A stretch of 50,961 nt of DNA, taken from contig SIBE01000002.1 of assembly GCA_009695265.1 (NCBI GenBank), positions 1 through 50,961 on the forward strand, written 5' to 3'. The notes beneath the pieces were generated by a model that saw only the letters and a list, made by a program, of their open reading frames with translations, was not told the origin of the DNA and did no database searches. This document shows, piece by piece, positions 1 through 10,364 of this stretch. The position numbers were made by a program, and so were the translations under genes. The stretch's first letter is position 1; every line of letters begins with the position of its first letter. Origin of the DNA: Pedosphaera sp. GTDB lineage: Bacteria; Verrucomicrobiota; Verrucomicrobiia; Limisphaerales; SIBE01.

Positions 1-162
1 GGCGGCTGGGTTGTTTGACCGGTCGCTCTCTCTTTCCAAATGAATTGAGGCGCGAGAAAACCAACGCAGAAAACAAACAGAGCCGACCTCGAAAAAGACT
101 AGCTTAAAATTCGCGCCTCGTGGTCTTAACAATGGGGTCCACTTTTCACCCATCGTACGCAC

Positions 163-389
163 ATGACAATCAAGCAACTGAGTGAACACTTGATCATGCG
201 GCCGTTTCAGCCATTTGTAATCCGCACGGTGAGCGGTGCGCGTCATCCGGTGCAGCACCCTGATTATCTTTTGTTCCTCCTGTGGGAGATACTTTCCTCG
301 TCGTTCAGCCAGACGGGACAATGCATCACATTGGCATTTGCCACGTCGAAGCGGTGGAGACTCAGAGGAATGCAAACCGTTCGAAATAG
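163..389 (+). pseudogene. Small conserved hypothetical protein, frameshifted
   Basis: Frame 1 reads MTIKQLSEHLIMRPFQPFVIRTVSGARHPVQHPDYLLF; from about 270 the coherent continuation PPVGDTFLVVQPDGTMHHIGICHVEAVETQRNANRSK* lies in another frame and stops at 387-389. One missing base near 268-273 explains the shift. Confidence 0.6.
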
Positions 390-646
390 CTTCACATCCG
401 CCGCTGACCATCAGGCCTGCATCGTGATCTGCGAGACGCCAAAGGATCGCCGTAGATACACCAGTGTCTTGCCCGTCGAGTCTGAAATGTGAGTAGTCTG
501 TGCTATCCACAGAGTGACGCGCTCGATCCACCACCGGAACCATTCTCAATCTCTCCTGGTTCCCATCGCCCGGCTGAATCAACCCAGACGCGGTTGACAG
601 CTTGCTTGCGGTGGTGAGCGGCCTCTATCCTGCTGTGGATTTTGAA

Positions 647-3600
647 ATGAAAATTAGCACTCTTGGCTCCCTTTTCCTGCTCCTGGCCTTCCTCACTTCA
701 ACCGGATCTTTGAATGCGGACGTGGTGATCAGTGAATTCCTGGCGAGCAACACGAAGACCCTGGCAGACAGGGATGGGGACTATTCCGACTGGATCGAAC
801 TTCACAATACGGATGTCGCGCCGGTGAACGTGGGAGGCTGGTATTTGACGGACTCGGCGAATGACTTGCAGAAGTGGAGATTGCCTTCCGTGACGATTGG
901 ACCCAGTGGCTACGTGATCGTCTATGCGTCGGGCAAGGACAGGGCCGTTGCCGGTGGTGAGCTTCACACCAACTTCAGCCTGTCGAGCGGTGGAGAGTAT
1001 CTAGGTTTGATAAAGCCGGACGGGAAAACCGTCGTTTATGAATTCAACGCGGAGTATCCAGAGCAGCACAATGATGTCTCTTACGGAAGCGTGGGCAACA
1101 GCCAGCACTACTTTAGCAGCCCGACGCCAGGTTCCCCCAATGGTGTCGGCTTTATCGCTTATGCCGGGTCGCCGAAGTTCAGTCACGACCGTGGCTTCTA
1201 TGACGCGCCGTTCATCTTGAACATCACGAGTGAGACGCCAGGGGCGATGATTCGCTACAGCACCAATGGTATTGAACCCTCGGCAACGAACGGCGTGGTT
1301 TACACCGGACCAATCACGATTGACCGCACCACGGTGTTGCGCGCGTTGGTGTCGAAGGAGAACTATCAATCCTCCAAGGTCGCCACTCAGACTTACCTCT
1401 TTTTGGAGGACGTCATCCGCCAGTCGCCTGATGGCAAACCACAAGCGGGCTGGCCAACGAAATGGGGCAGTAACGTAGTCAATTACGGGATGGACCCTGA
1501 CGTGGTGGAAAACCCGCTTTATCGCGACACAATCAAAAACGACTTGAAGACAATCCCATCGTTCTGCGTGGTGATGGACCTTACGGATCTGTTCAACTCT
1601 TCAACAGGCAACTACGCGAACCCTGGGCAGGACGGTGCCGCCTGGGAACGTCCCTGCTCGCTGGAGCTTGTTTATCCAGATGGTAGAAAAGGGTTTCAAA
1701 TCAACGCGGGCACTCGCATCCGGGGCGGATTCAGCCGCTCACGCGACAATCCGAAACACGCACTGCGCTTCTTTTTCCGGGAGGAGTACGGCGACGCGAA
1801 ACTAAAGCATCCCTTGTTTGGAAAGAACGGCACAGACGCGTTTGATGCCATCGATCTGAGGACATTCCAGAATTACTCGTGGAGTTTCCAGGGCGATCCC
1901 CAGGGTGTTTTCATTCGCGATCAATTCTCTCGCGACACGCAATTAGCGATGGGCCAGCAGGGCGAGCGCGGCGATTATTATCACCTCTATATCAACGGAG
2001 TCTATTGGGGACTCTACAACACTTGTGAACGTCCGGAAGCATCCTACGGCGCGACTTACTTCGGAGGAAACAAGGAGGACTTCGACGTGATCAAGGTCGA
2101 AGCGGGTCCATACTCGATAAATGCAACCGACGGCAACATGTCCGCCTGGACGCAGCTTTACACTCTCAGCAAGCCAGGTTTGACCAACAACGATGCCTAC
2201 TTCCGAATACAGGGCAGAAATGCGGACGGCACGCTGAACCCAGCTTACACGAACCTCGTGGATGTGGTGAACCTGATCGATTACATGCTTGTGATCGTTT
2301 ATGGCGGAAATCTGGATGCTCCGATCTCGAACTTCCTCGGCAACTCAAGTCCCAACAACTGGTATGGGATGCGTAATCGCGTTGGCACGGATGGCTTTCG
2401 CTTCTTCGCCCACGACGCCGAACACACGCTCCTGGAGGTGAACCAAAACCGTATGGGCCCTTTTTCCTCCGGCGACAGTTCGGTGCTCAAGAGCAACCCT
2501 CAATGGATCTGGCAGAAAATGTGGGCAAATCAGGAGTTTCGCATTCTTGCCGCCGACCGCATCCATAAACACTTCTTCAACGCTGGCGCGCTCACTCCCC
2601 AGTCGGCGCGTGAACGGTTTTTGAAGCGGAAAAACGAGATCGATCGAGCGGTGGTGGGAGAATCCGCCCGCTGGGGGGATTCCAAACGTGCCACACCGTT
2701 GACTCGTGTTGACTGGTTGAAGTCGGTGAACAACATTCTCACCAATTATCTCCCAAAGCGAAGCGACATCGTCTTGAACCAACTCAAGTCAAAGGGCCTT
2801 TATCCCAGTGTCGTGGCACCGGCTTTTAATCAACACGGAGGAGGCATCGCCCCGGGCTTCAGTCTGACAATCTCCGCTCCGATCGGAGTCATTTATTTCA
2901 CCCGCGACGGCAGCGATCCGCGCCTGCTGGGTGGAGCGATAGCGCCGAGTGCGACGGTCTCTACGCAACCTCTCATCCTCAATGAAAGCACGTTTGTGAA
3001 GGCGCGCGTTCTGGCGGACAACGTCTGGAGCGCTTTGCTCGAAGGGGAATTCACGATCACCCGCAAGCTTCAAGATCTGTTACTCACGGAGATCATGTAC
3101 AATCCGCCCTTGGAAAACGGGCAAGATGGAGATCACTTCGAGTTCATTGAGTTGAAGAATGTGGGGAAATTGCCGCTGGATTTAAGCGGCGTGCATTTCA
3201 CGGAGGGAGTCGGTTTCACCTTTCCGCCCGGAACGCAGCTCGCGCCCGGAGAGTTCGCTGTGCTTGTGAGCAACCCGGCTGTGTTCGTCACCAAACATCC
3301 AGGAGTCCGGATCGCTGGCGCTTATCAAGGCCATCTCTCTAACGGCGGCGAAAAGTTGACGCTAGCCCAGACTTCCGGCGAAATCGTTTTTTCGGTGGAT
3401 TTCAAGGACAACGCGCCTTGGCCGGTGGCGGCTGACGGCACCGGGCTCTCGCTCGTCCCCGTGAACCCGAATGTGAGCCTCGACCCCAATGACGCTGCGA
3501 ACTGGCGCGCGAGTTCCAAGCCGGGAGGTTCCCCGGGCGCGGACGATGTGCCAGCATTGACAGGCCTTGCGGTCATTAACGAAATCTCGACCCACAGCGA

Positions 3601-6010
3601 CCCGATCGAGGTCGATCGGATCGAGTTGCATAATCCAACAGCGGCACCAGTGAACGTCGGCGGCTGGTTCCTGACGGATGATAGGAATCATCCAAAGAAA
3701 TTCCGCATTCCCGCAGGCACTGTTATTCCGCCCGATGGCTACAAGGTTTACTCGGAAGCGGATTTCAATCCTCAGCCTGGCATCGACTCCAGTTTCTCGC
3801 TCAGTTCATTCGGCGAAGAGGTGTATCTCTTTTCCGCAGATGCCACCGGTAACCTCACTGGGTTTAGCGATGGCTTCAACTTTGGAGGGTCGGAGAACGG
3901 GGTCAGTTTTGGGCGACACACCAACACAGTCGGTGAAATCCAGTATCCCGCGCAGATCATCAAGACTCTCGGAAGTGTCAACAGCGGTCCGCGTGTCGGA
4001 CCTGTGGTGATCAATGAGATCCAATACCATCCCTCGTCGAGTGGAGAAGAGTTCATCGAGTTAAAGAATATCTCCGGCGAAACGGTGAAATTCTACAACC
4101 CTCAACATCCCACCGACACCTGGCGACTCGATGGCGTGGGGTTCGAGTTCCCTCAAAACTTCGCGCTGACTCCAAATGGGTTTGTGCTGTTCGTCGCCAC
4201 CGATCCCCGGGCGTTCCGCAGTCATTACGGCGTCTCCAACACAGTGCCTATCTTTGGGCCTTACACGGGTTCATTGCAGGACAATGGGGAATGGCTTCGC
4301 CTTCTCCGGCCTGATAATCCAGATATTCTTTCGGATGGAACCGCGATGGTTCCGTTCATCACCGTCGATGAGGTTCGCTACAACAATGCTCTGCCATGGC
4401 CGCTGGATGCGGGGGGATTTGGAGCATCGATTGAGCGGATTAACTCGCAGGCTTACGGCAATGATCCCGCCAACTGGCGCGCGAGCTTTGGACCACCGTC
4501 ACCCGGACTCGAAAACATCGACAACCGCGCTCCTCGCGTGAATGCGGGCGCTGATCAAGCGTTGCAAGCCACCACATTTCCGACCACGGCAACGTTAAAT
4601 GCTACGGTCATCGATGACGGGCTTCCCAACCCGCCAGGAACGATTGCCTCCAAATGGACGCAAGTGAGTGGTCCCGGTCCGGTGCTGTTTGCCAATGCCG
4701 CTCAGACGGCGACGACAGCCAGTTTTCCGGGGGGCGGCGTTTACACCCTGCGCTTCGCTGCGGACGACGGGCAGTTCCAGGCTGGCGATGAGGTAACGGT
4801 GACCGTCGAACGGGCCTCATCCAAAGCAGCTTTCATCGCGACTGGATCCGTGTGGAAGTATTCGGACAAGGGCACTGATCTGAGTGACACGTGGCGCGAG
4901 TCGAAGTTCGATGATTCCGCGTGGGCTTCCGGCAAGGCGCAACTGGGATATGGTGACGGAGACGAGGCGACCACTGTCAGTTTCGGACCCAACGCGAACA
5001 ATAAATATACGACCACTTACTTCCGACGGGTGTTCTCCGTCGTGAATGCGACCAGTGTCGCCAGCATGAATTTGCGAATTCTGCGCGACGACGGTGCCGT
5101 GGTTTACCTGAATGGAAAGGAGATCTTTCGCAGCAACATGCCCGAAGGCGATATCGCCTTTGCCACGTTTGCCAGCGCTGTCGTCAGTAATGACGATGAA
5201 ACGGTCAATTTCTTCGAAAGTGGTGTTGATGTCGGCGCGTTGGTCAGCGGCGTCAATGTGCTGGCGGTTGAAGTTCACCAGGTGAACCTCACGAGCACCG
5301 ACATCAGCTTTGACCTTGATCTCACTGCGCTTCTCCAGCCCTCGAATCAGACACCTGTCGTAAGTGCGGGAACCGTTGGCGCTGGTTCCGCCAATTCACC
5401 CATCGCCCTCAATGGCAGCGCAACGGACGATGGGTTGCCCATTCCACCTGGTCAACTGACCACCACTTGGTCAAAAGTAGGCGGTCCCGGCACGGTTGTT
5501 TTCGTCAACGCGAACGCTGCAAAGACGACGGCGGTGTTTTCCGATGCGGGAACGTACGTGCTCCGGCTCACATCTGGCGACGGAATGCTTTCTGCCCGGC
5601 ATGAGGTGACAATCACGGTGACCAGCGACGCTTTCGCTGCGTGGAAGGCGCTCTACTTCACCGCTGCCGAACTGGCCGATCCAAATTTTAGTAGTTCCGA
5701 TGCTGACCCCGACCGAGATGGACACAGCAATGCGCAGGAATTCATCGCGGGAACGCATCCGCAAGAGTCGTCCAGCGTCCTCAGAGCGACTTCAGTCGAA
5801 AGAACGGTTGCTGGAGTAAAGATTCGCTTTGGCGCTGTGACAGGCAAGACTTACACCGTTCAGGCGTACGAAACAGTGGGCTCAGGTGCCTGGATCAAGG
5901 TGAGGGATTTAGCGGCGTCCAACATCACCGGGCCGGCTGAAGTCATCGACAGTTCCGATGCCGCCGGTGCGATCCGTTTCTATCGCATCGTAACGCCGCA
6001 ACAACCATAG
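647..6010 (+). CDS. Large secreted protein with repeated lamin-tail domains, CotH-kinase-like region, chitobiase-like and PKD-like domains
   Basis: ORF 602-6010; signal peptide MKISTLGSLFLLLAFLTSTGSLNA starts at 647; repeated (V/L)xxxE(I/F)xx motifs (VVISEFLASN, LLLTEIMYNP, LAVINEISTH, VVINEIQYHP); two PKD-like repeats starting DDGLPxPPG. Confidence 0.85.
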   Translation: MKISTLGSLFLLLAFLTSTGSLNADVVISEFLASNTKTLADRDGDYSDWIELHNTDVAPVNVGGWYLTDSANDLQKWRLPSVTIGPSGYVIVYASGKDRAVAGGELHTNFSLSSGGEYLGLIKPDGKTVVYEFNAEYPEQHNDVSYGSVGNSQHYFSSPTPGSPNGVGFIAYAGSPKFSHDRGFYDAPFILNITSETPGAMIRYSTNGIEPSATNGVVYTGPITIDRTTVLRALVSKENYQSSKVATQTYLFLEDVIRQSPDGKPQAGWPTKWGSNVVNYGMDPDVVENPLYRDTIKNDLKTIPSFCVVMDLTDLFNSSTGNYANPGQDGAAWERPCSLELVYPDGRKGFQINAGTRIRGGFSRSRDNPKHALRFFFREEYGDAKLKHPLFGKNGTDAFDAIDLRTFQNYSWSFQGDPQGVFIRDQFSRDTQLAMGQQGERGDYYHLYINGVYWGLYNTCERPEASYGATYFGGNKEDFDVIKVEAGPYSINATDGNMSAWTQLYTLSKPGLTNNDAYFRIQGRNADGTLNPAYTNLVDVVNLIDYMLVIVYGGNLDAPISNFLGNSSPNNWYGMRNRVGTDGFRFFAHDAEHTLLEVNQNRMGPFSSGDSSVLKSNPQWIWQKMWANQEFRILAADRIHKHFFNAGALTPQSARERFLKRKNEIDRAVVGESARWGDSKRATPLTRVDWLKSVNNILTNYLPKRSDIVLNQLKSKGLYPSVVAPAFNQHGGGIAPGFSLTISAPIGVIYFTRDGSDPRLLGGAIAPSATVSTQPLILNESTFVKARVLADNVWSALLEGEFTITRKLQDLLLTEIMYNPPLENGQDGDHFEFIELKNVGKLPLDLSGVHFTEGVGFTFPPGTQLAPGEFAVLVSNPAVFVTKHPGVRIAGAYQGHLSNGGEKLTLAQTSGEIVFSVDFKDNAPWPVAADGTGLSLVPVNPNVSLDPNDAANWRASSKPGGSPGADDVPALTGLAVINEISTHSDPIEVDRIELHNPTAAPVNVGGWFLTDDRNHPKKFRIPAGTVIPPDGYKVYSEADFNPQPGIDSSFSLSSFGEEVYLFSADATGNLTGFSDGFNFGGSENGVSFGRHTNTVGEIQYPAQIIKTLGSVNSGPRVGPVVINEIQYHPSSSGEEFIELKNISGETVKFYNPQHPTDTWRLDGVGFEFPQNFALTPNGFVLFVATDPRAFRSHYGVSNTVPIFGPYTGSLQDNGEWLRLLRPDNPDILSDGTAMVPFITVDEVRYNNALPWPLDAGGFGASIERINSQAYGNDPANWRASFGPPSPGLENIDNRAPRVNAGADQALQATTFPTTATLNATVIDDGLPNPPGTIASKWTQVSGPGPVLFANAAQTATTASFPGGGVYTLRFAADDGQFQAGDEVTVTVERASSKAAFIATGSVWKYSDKGTDLSDTWRESKFDDSAWASGKAQLGYGDGDEATTVSFGPNANNKYTTTYFRRVFSVVNATSVASMNLRILRDDGAVVYLNGKEIFRSNMPEGDIAFATFASAVVSNDDETVNFFESGVDVGALVSGVNVLAVEVHQVNLTSTDISFDLDLTALLQPSNQTPVVSAGTVGAGSANSPIALNGSATDDGLPIPPGQLTTTWSKVGGPGTVVFVNANAAKTTAVFSDAGTYVLRLTSGDGMLSARHEVTITVTSDAFAAWKALYFTAAELADPNFSSSDADPDRDGHSNAQEFIAGTHPQESSSVLRATSVERTVAGVKIRFGAVTGKTYTVQAYETVGSGAWIKVRDLAASNITGPAEVIDSSDAAGAIRFYRIVTPQQP

Positions 6011-6243
6011 GTGGGCGCGACATCATTTGCGAAAGCGTGGCTAATATGATGAAAACATCAGGCATCTCTTGACTATGATGAGATACTCACATGAAGACGC
6101 TGTAGCTGGAGTTCCATGTGCAGATCTTTGAATTCGATTCATCACTCCAATGTACGAATTGTCCAGAACTTCGACGAAAACGGGTGCTGAAGAAATTTGC
6201 TGAATTTTCGCCCACCCTTCGCTAACGTCTGAACCCAAGCCCC

Positions 6244-8055
6244 ATGAACACCAAACTACTTGCCATCTCCATTGCCACCGTCTTGTTTGGCGGCGTGCTC
6301 TGCGAAGCTCAAGACCGCTCCCAGGCCCGTTCGATGACCGTCACGCGCTACGGCATCGTCGCGACCGAACAACCTCTCGCCTCGCAAGCTGGCGCTCAGA
6401 TTCTCGCTCAAGGCGGAAATGCGATCGATGCGGCCGTGGCAGCGAACGCCGTATTGGGACTCACCGCGCCAATGATGTGCGGCATTGGCGGCGATCTCTT
6501 TGCCATAGTTTATGACGCAAAGAGCCAACATCTGTTCGGCCTCAACGCCAGCGGATGGGCACCAGCCGGTCTCACGCCCGAGTTTCTCAAAGCTCAAGGC
6601 TTCACCACCATGCCTCAAAAAGGCATTCACGCAGTAACCGTTTCGGGCTGCGTCGAGGGCTGGCAGAAATTATTGGATCGCTTCGGGCGGAAGAAATTCT
6701 CCGAAGTGCTCGCGCCGGCCATCCGGATTGCTGATGAAGGCTTTCCCGTCACGGAGATGATCTCAGAGTTCTGGTCGGGCGCGAAAACGGCGTTTCGAGA
6801 TGATCCATCAGGAACGCGAACCTATGTGCCGGACGGACGGACTCCGAAGCTCGGCGAAATTTTCCGCAACCCCGACCTCGCCTGGTCGTACCGCCAGATT
6901 GCGATGCGCGGTCGTAAAGCATTTTACGAAGGAACCATCGCAAAACGGATTCTCGAATGTTCGGCAACACACAGCGGAACGTTTCACCCAGATGATCTTC
7001 GCCAATTTACCGCTGAATGGGTCATCCCAATTTCCACGACTTATCATGGATGGACGGTTTACGAAATTCCCCCGAACGGCCAAGGCATCGCAGCGTTGAT
7101 GATGTTGAACTTGATGGAGAACTATCCGATGGGCGAGTACGGAGCAGCCTCCACCACCGCTCTCCATGTCGAAATCGAAGCGAAGAAGCTCGCTTATGCC
7201 GACATGCTTCGTTACGTCGCCGACCAGCGATTCGCGAAGACGCCGGTCGCCGGCATGCTATCGAAAAGCTACGCCAGAGAGCGCTCGAAATTGATCGATC
7301 CTGATCGAGCTAATTGCCATGTGGAAGCGGGCAAACCCTTTGAAACGGGCACGGACACGACTTATCTCTGTGCCGTGGACAAAGAAGGCAACATGATTTC
7401 AATCATTCAGAGCAACTATACTGAGCGCGGTCACAAACTGCGCTTTTGGCACCGTGACACTTGAGTTGTCAAGTAGCTCACAATCAATGGGAAGCGACCA
7501 TTTTCGCTCGATTTCAAAAAGCGCAATCTATGGCCGCGCAGAGTATACAACGGGTTTGGTGCCGGGCTGGTGCCGGAAGGCACCGGGTTTTCGCTTCAAA
7601 ACCGTGGAGGGCTCTTCTCCCTGAATCCTACTCATCCGAACATCCTCATCGCACGCAAGCGCCCATTGCACACGATTATTCCTGGATTTATGACGAAGGG
7701 TGATGTGAAGATTGCGTTCGGAATCATGGGCGGCTTCAACCAAGCCCTCGCCCACGCACAATTTGCGTCGAACATTGCCGACCATCGGATGAACATCCAG
7801 GCAGCGCTCGAAGCCCCCAGGTTTACTAAAACAACATTCGACGGCTGTGACGTGTTGATTGAATCCCGTGTGTCGGACGCAACTCGGGCCGCGCTCACCA
7901 CCAAAGGCCATCAACTGTCCGTCAAGGGTCCGTTCTCGCCGACGATGGGGAGTGGGCAGGCGGTTCTCAGAGATTTTTCCTCGGGCGTAAACTTCGGCGC
8001 AACCGATCCTAGGAATGATGGGCTCGCGATTCCGGAACCTACTCGCCTCAAGTGA
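6244..8055 (+). pseudogene. ggt: Gamma-glutamyltransferase interrupted by a 127-bp MITE-like insertion (N-terminal ORF 6244-7464, C-terminal ORF 7570-8055)
   Basis: N-part carries the GGT pattern and the small-subunit start ([24 protein letters not shown]); C-part continues [29 protein letters not shown]...GFMTKGDVKIAFGIMGG; stop codons lie only inside the insertion. Confidence 0.85.
7419..7545. mobile_element. MITE-like element with TIRs and TA duplication (Tc1/mariner-IS630 type)
   Basis: Left end TACTGAGCGCGGTCACAAACTGCGCTTTTGG; reverse complement of right end TACTCTGCGCGGCCATAGATTGCGCTTTTTG (24/31 identical). Flanked by TA at 7417-7418 and 7546-7547. Excising 129 bp restores [18 protein letters not shown] in frame. 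Confidence 0.8.
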
Positions 8056-8064
8056 GAAAAAGCC

Positions 8065-8577
8065 TCAGAAACCAAGTTTCTGTAACTCGTTCTGAAGTTC
8101 GACTTGAAAGTCCTCAACATCCGCAGGCAGCGGGCGGTAGCCCGTCTGTTTTGGCGAAAGCCCCAACCGTCCCATTTGATCGAGATACCAGGCCGCTATC
8201 TGGCCGTCGCTGAAAGTGACGCTGCCGCTGACTAGCGTGCCGGGAGCTGTCACAGCATCGACCTTCAAACTGACCTTGCTCCCTATCGGAAGCGTTTCCT
8301 CTCCCGGCGCAGGAGGTGACTCAGACAGTGGCTGCGGTGGTGATTTCGACTCCGCACCCGATGCGGATGAACTCGTCGTACTAACGATCTGTTTGTCCGC
8401 TTGTGGTGCGGGCTGGTCCTTGGGCACGAGTTGGAGATCATCCAACAAAAATCGGACCTCCATGTAGGTCATCCGGACGCCAAGTTCCGAGTCCAGGCGT
8501 TTCTGGATGTCTGAAAGTTTCAATCCTTCCGCAATCCACTCCTCTACCTTCTTTTTCTGTGCTTCATTCAAATTCAT
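8065..8577 (-). CDS. Hypothetical protein with N-terminal helical region and C-terminal low-complexity linker
   Basis: ORF 170 aa MNLNEAQKKKVEEWIAEGLKLSDIQKRLDSELGVRMTYMEVRFLLDDLQLVP... Confidence 0.7.
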   Translation of the reverse strand: MNLNEAQKKKVEEWIAEGLKLSDIQKRLDSELGVRMTYMEVRFLLDDLQLVPKDQPAPQADKQIVSTTSSSASGAESKSPPQPLSESPPAPGEETLPIGSKVSLKVDAVTAPGTLVSGSVTFSDGQIAAWYLDQMGRLGLSPKQTGYRPLPADVEDFQVELQNELQKLGF

Positions 8578-8731
8578 AATTCAGTGCTCAAGTATTCGGC
8601 TCCATCGCGGGGTCGGGTTCAACAGAAATCTTTCCTGAATCAGATTATGCCATGCGCCATCAACATGGGCAGGCTCTCCTCCGATTGTGAAATTCAATCT
8701 TGGACAGCAATATGCATCCTGCGCAGGTAAC

Positions 8732-8756
8732 AAAAAAGCGCCGCTCAAGGCGGCGC
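8732..8756 (-). terminator. Rho-independent terminator downstream of rplW
   Basis: Minus strand GCGCCGC-CTTGA-GCGGCGC followed by TTTTTTG; perfect 7-bp GC stem plus U-tract, 26 bp after the rplW stop. Confidence 0.85.
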
Positions 8757-8781
8757 TCAAGGCGGTTAAGAATCTTGTCAA

Positions 8782-9063
8782 TCAAGCCATCTGTATCTTG
8801 TCGCCCTGCTTGAGAGTAACAATGGCTTTCTTCCAATTCGGATCAGCACCAGCCTGGGCTGTTCGTTGGCGGCGGTCTTTGCCTCGCACGTTGAGCGTGT
8901 TGATGCTGATAACTTTGACTTTGAAAAGCTCCTGCACGGCTTGGCGAATTTGGATTTTGTTGGCGCGCGGATCAGCCACAACCGTGTATTGGTTGAATTT
9001 TTCAGATTGCCTTGCGCCCTTCTCGGTCACACGCACCGTTTTGATCACTTCAAATGAGTTCAT
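8782..9063 (-). CDS. rplW: 50S ribosomal protein L23
   Basis: 93 aa, MNSFEVIKTVRVTEKGARQSEKFNQYTVVADPRANKIQIRQAVQELFKVKV; position after rplD. Confidence 0.95.
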   Translation of the reverse strand: MNSFEVIKTVRVTEKGARQSEKFNQYTVVADPRANKIQIRQAVQELFKVKVISINTLNVRGKDRRQRTAQAGADPNWKKAIVTLKQGDKIQMA

Positions 9064-9066
9064 CGC

Positions 9067-9693
9067 TTAGTCCTGCTTCAAACGTTCCTCTACTTTTTCA
9101 AAGGCACTGCGTGTAAATATTAGCTTGTTGACACGGAGCACCTGGTAAGTGTTCAAAGTGTCGCTCGTGGTCAGTTCTACATCTGTCAGATTCCGCGTAG
9201 CCAGAAGAAGATTCTGGTCAACGGCTGGAACCACGATAATCGAAGTGCCCTCAACCTGAAGCGCAGCGAGCACGCCTACTACCTCCTTGGTCTTCGGAGC
9301 TGTCAGTTTCAAATCGTCCACTATCATAAGGTCGCCGGCCTTGATGCGTTCGGAGAGAGCTTTCCTCAAAGCCAATTGCTTCGTGCTCCTGCTCACCTTC
9401 TTACGGAAGTCACGTGGTTTTGGACCGAAAACCACACCGCCACCAACCCAGATTGGACTCGCGAATGAACCTGCGCGCGCGCGACCAGTGCCCTTTTGCT
9501 TCCATGGCTTCTTGCCGGAACCGGCAACTTCTCCCATGGTCTTGGTGCAGGCAGTTCCGCTACGTTGTGCCGCACGATGCGCCGTCACAACGTCGTGTAC
9601 GGCTTGAGTACCGCGGCCGTCTTCGATTGTGGCGAACGTCACGTCCAACTCACCCTGATCATTTCCCTTGCTGTCTTTGATTGTAAGCTTCAT
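9067..9693 (-). CDS. rplD: 50S ribosomal protein L4
   Basis: 208 aa with GTGRARAGSFASPIWVGGGVVFGPKPRDFRKKV. Confidence 0.97.
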   Translation of the reverse strand: MKLTIKDSKGNDQGELDVTFATIEDGRGTQAVHDVVTAHRAAQRSGTACTKTMGEVAGSGKKPWKQKGTGRARAGSFASPIWVGGGVVFGPKPRDFRKKVSRSTKQLALRKALSERIKAGDLMIVDDLKLTAPKTKEVVGVLAALQVEGTSIIVVPAVDQNLLLATRNLTDVELTTSDTLNTYQVLRVNKLIFTRSAFEKVEERLKQD

Positions 9694-9705
9694 GTGCCTC
9701 CAGGA

Positions 9706-10359
9706 TTACTTCTTAGCTGCAGCCGCTTTCTTTGGGTTCTTCTTCGACTCGCGAATCACCACGTAGTCGCCCTTCGAGCCCGGAATCGCCCCTTTGATCA
9801 GCAAGACATTCTCCGTCTCGCGCACCTGGATCACTTCCAAATTCTGGGTTGTTCGCCGCACCTGACCCATGTGACCTGGCATGCGCATTCCGCGCATAAC
9901 GGTGCCGGGAAACAAGCGCTGACCAATGGCACCACCTCGGCGATGCCAGCCCTTCGCACCGTGCGTGAGGTCACCGCCGCGAAAACCATGCCTCTTCACG
10001 ACGCCCTCAAAACCGCGTCCCTTGGTGATGCCAATCGCATCGACAAAATCGCCCTGCGCAAAAATGTTCGCACCAACCAGATCGCCCGCCTTCACCTCGA
10101 TGGAGAAGTCGCGAAACTCGCGGATGCGCTTTACAGGTTGCGCGCCGGCTTTGCGAATGTGCCCGCTCAAGGCTTTCGTCAGCCGAGATTCCTTCTGGTC
10201 GTCAAAGCCAAGTTGAACAGCGTTGTAACCGTCGGTTTCCACAGTCTTGCGTTGAATGACGCGGTTGGGGCCCACATGCACCACCGTAACGGAGGTGGCA
10301 TTACCTTTCGCATCGTAAACGCAAGTCTGTCCAAGTTTTTTTCCAAGCAAGCCAATCAT
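9706..10359 (-). CDS. rplC: 50S ribosomal protein L3
   Basis: 217 aa MIGLLGKKLGQTCVYDAKGN...KGRGFEGVVKRHGFRGGDLTHGAKGWHRRGGAIG. Confidence 0.97.
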   Translation of the reverse strand: MIGLLGKKLGQTCVYDAKGNATSVTVVHVGPNRVIQRKTVETDGYNAVQLGFDDQKESRLTKALSGHIRKAGAQPVKRIREFRDFSIEVKAGDLVGANIFAQGDFVDAIGITKGRGFEGVVKRHGFRGGDLTHGAKGWHRRGGAIGQRLFPGTVMRGMRMPGHMGQVRRTTQNLEVIQVRETENVLLIKGAIPGSKGDYVVIRESKKNPKKAAAAKK

Positions 10360-10364
10360 ACGCG

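Noticed and set aside
6011-6243. Possible remnant coding fragment upstream of ggt (CTNCPELRRKRVLKKFAEFSPTLR)
   Set aside because: Very short, interrupted by a stop, and no flanking repeat; cannot be distinguished from chance.
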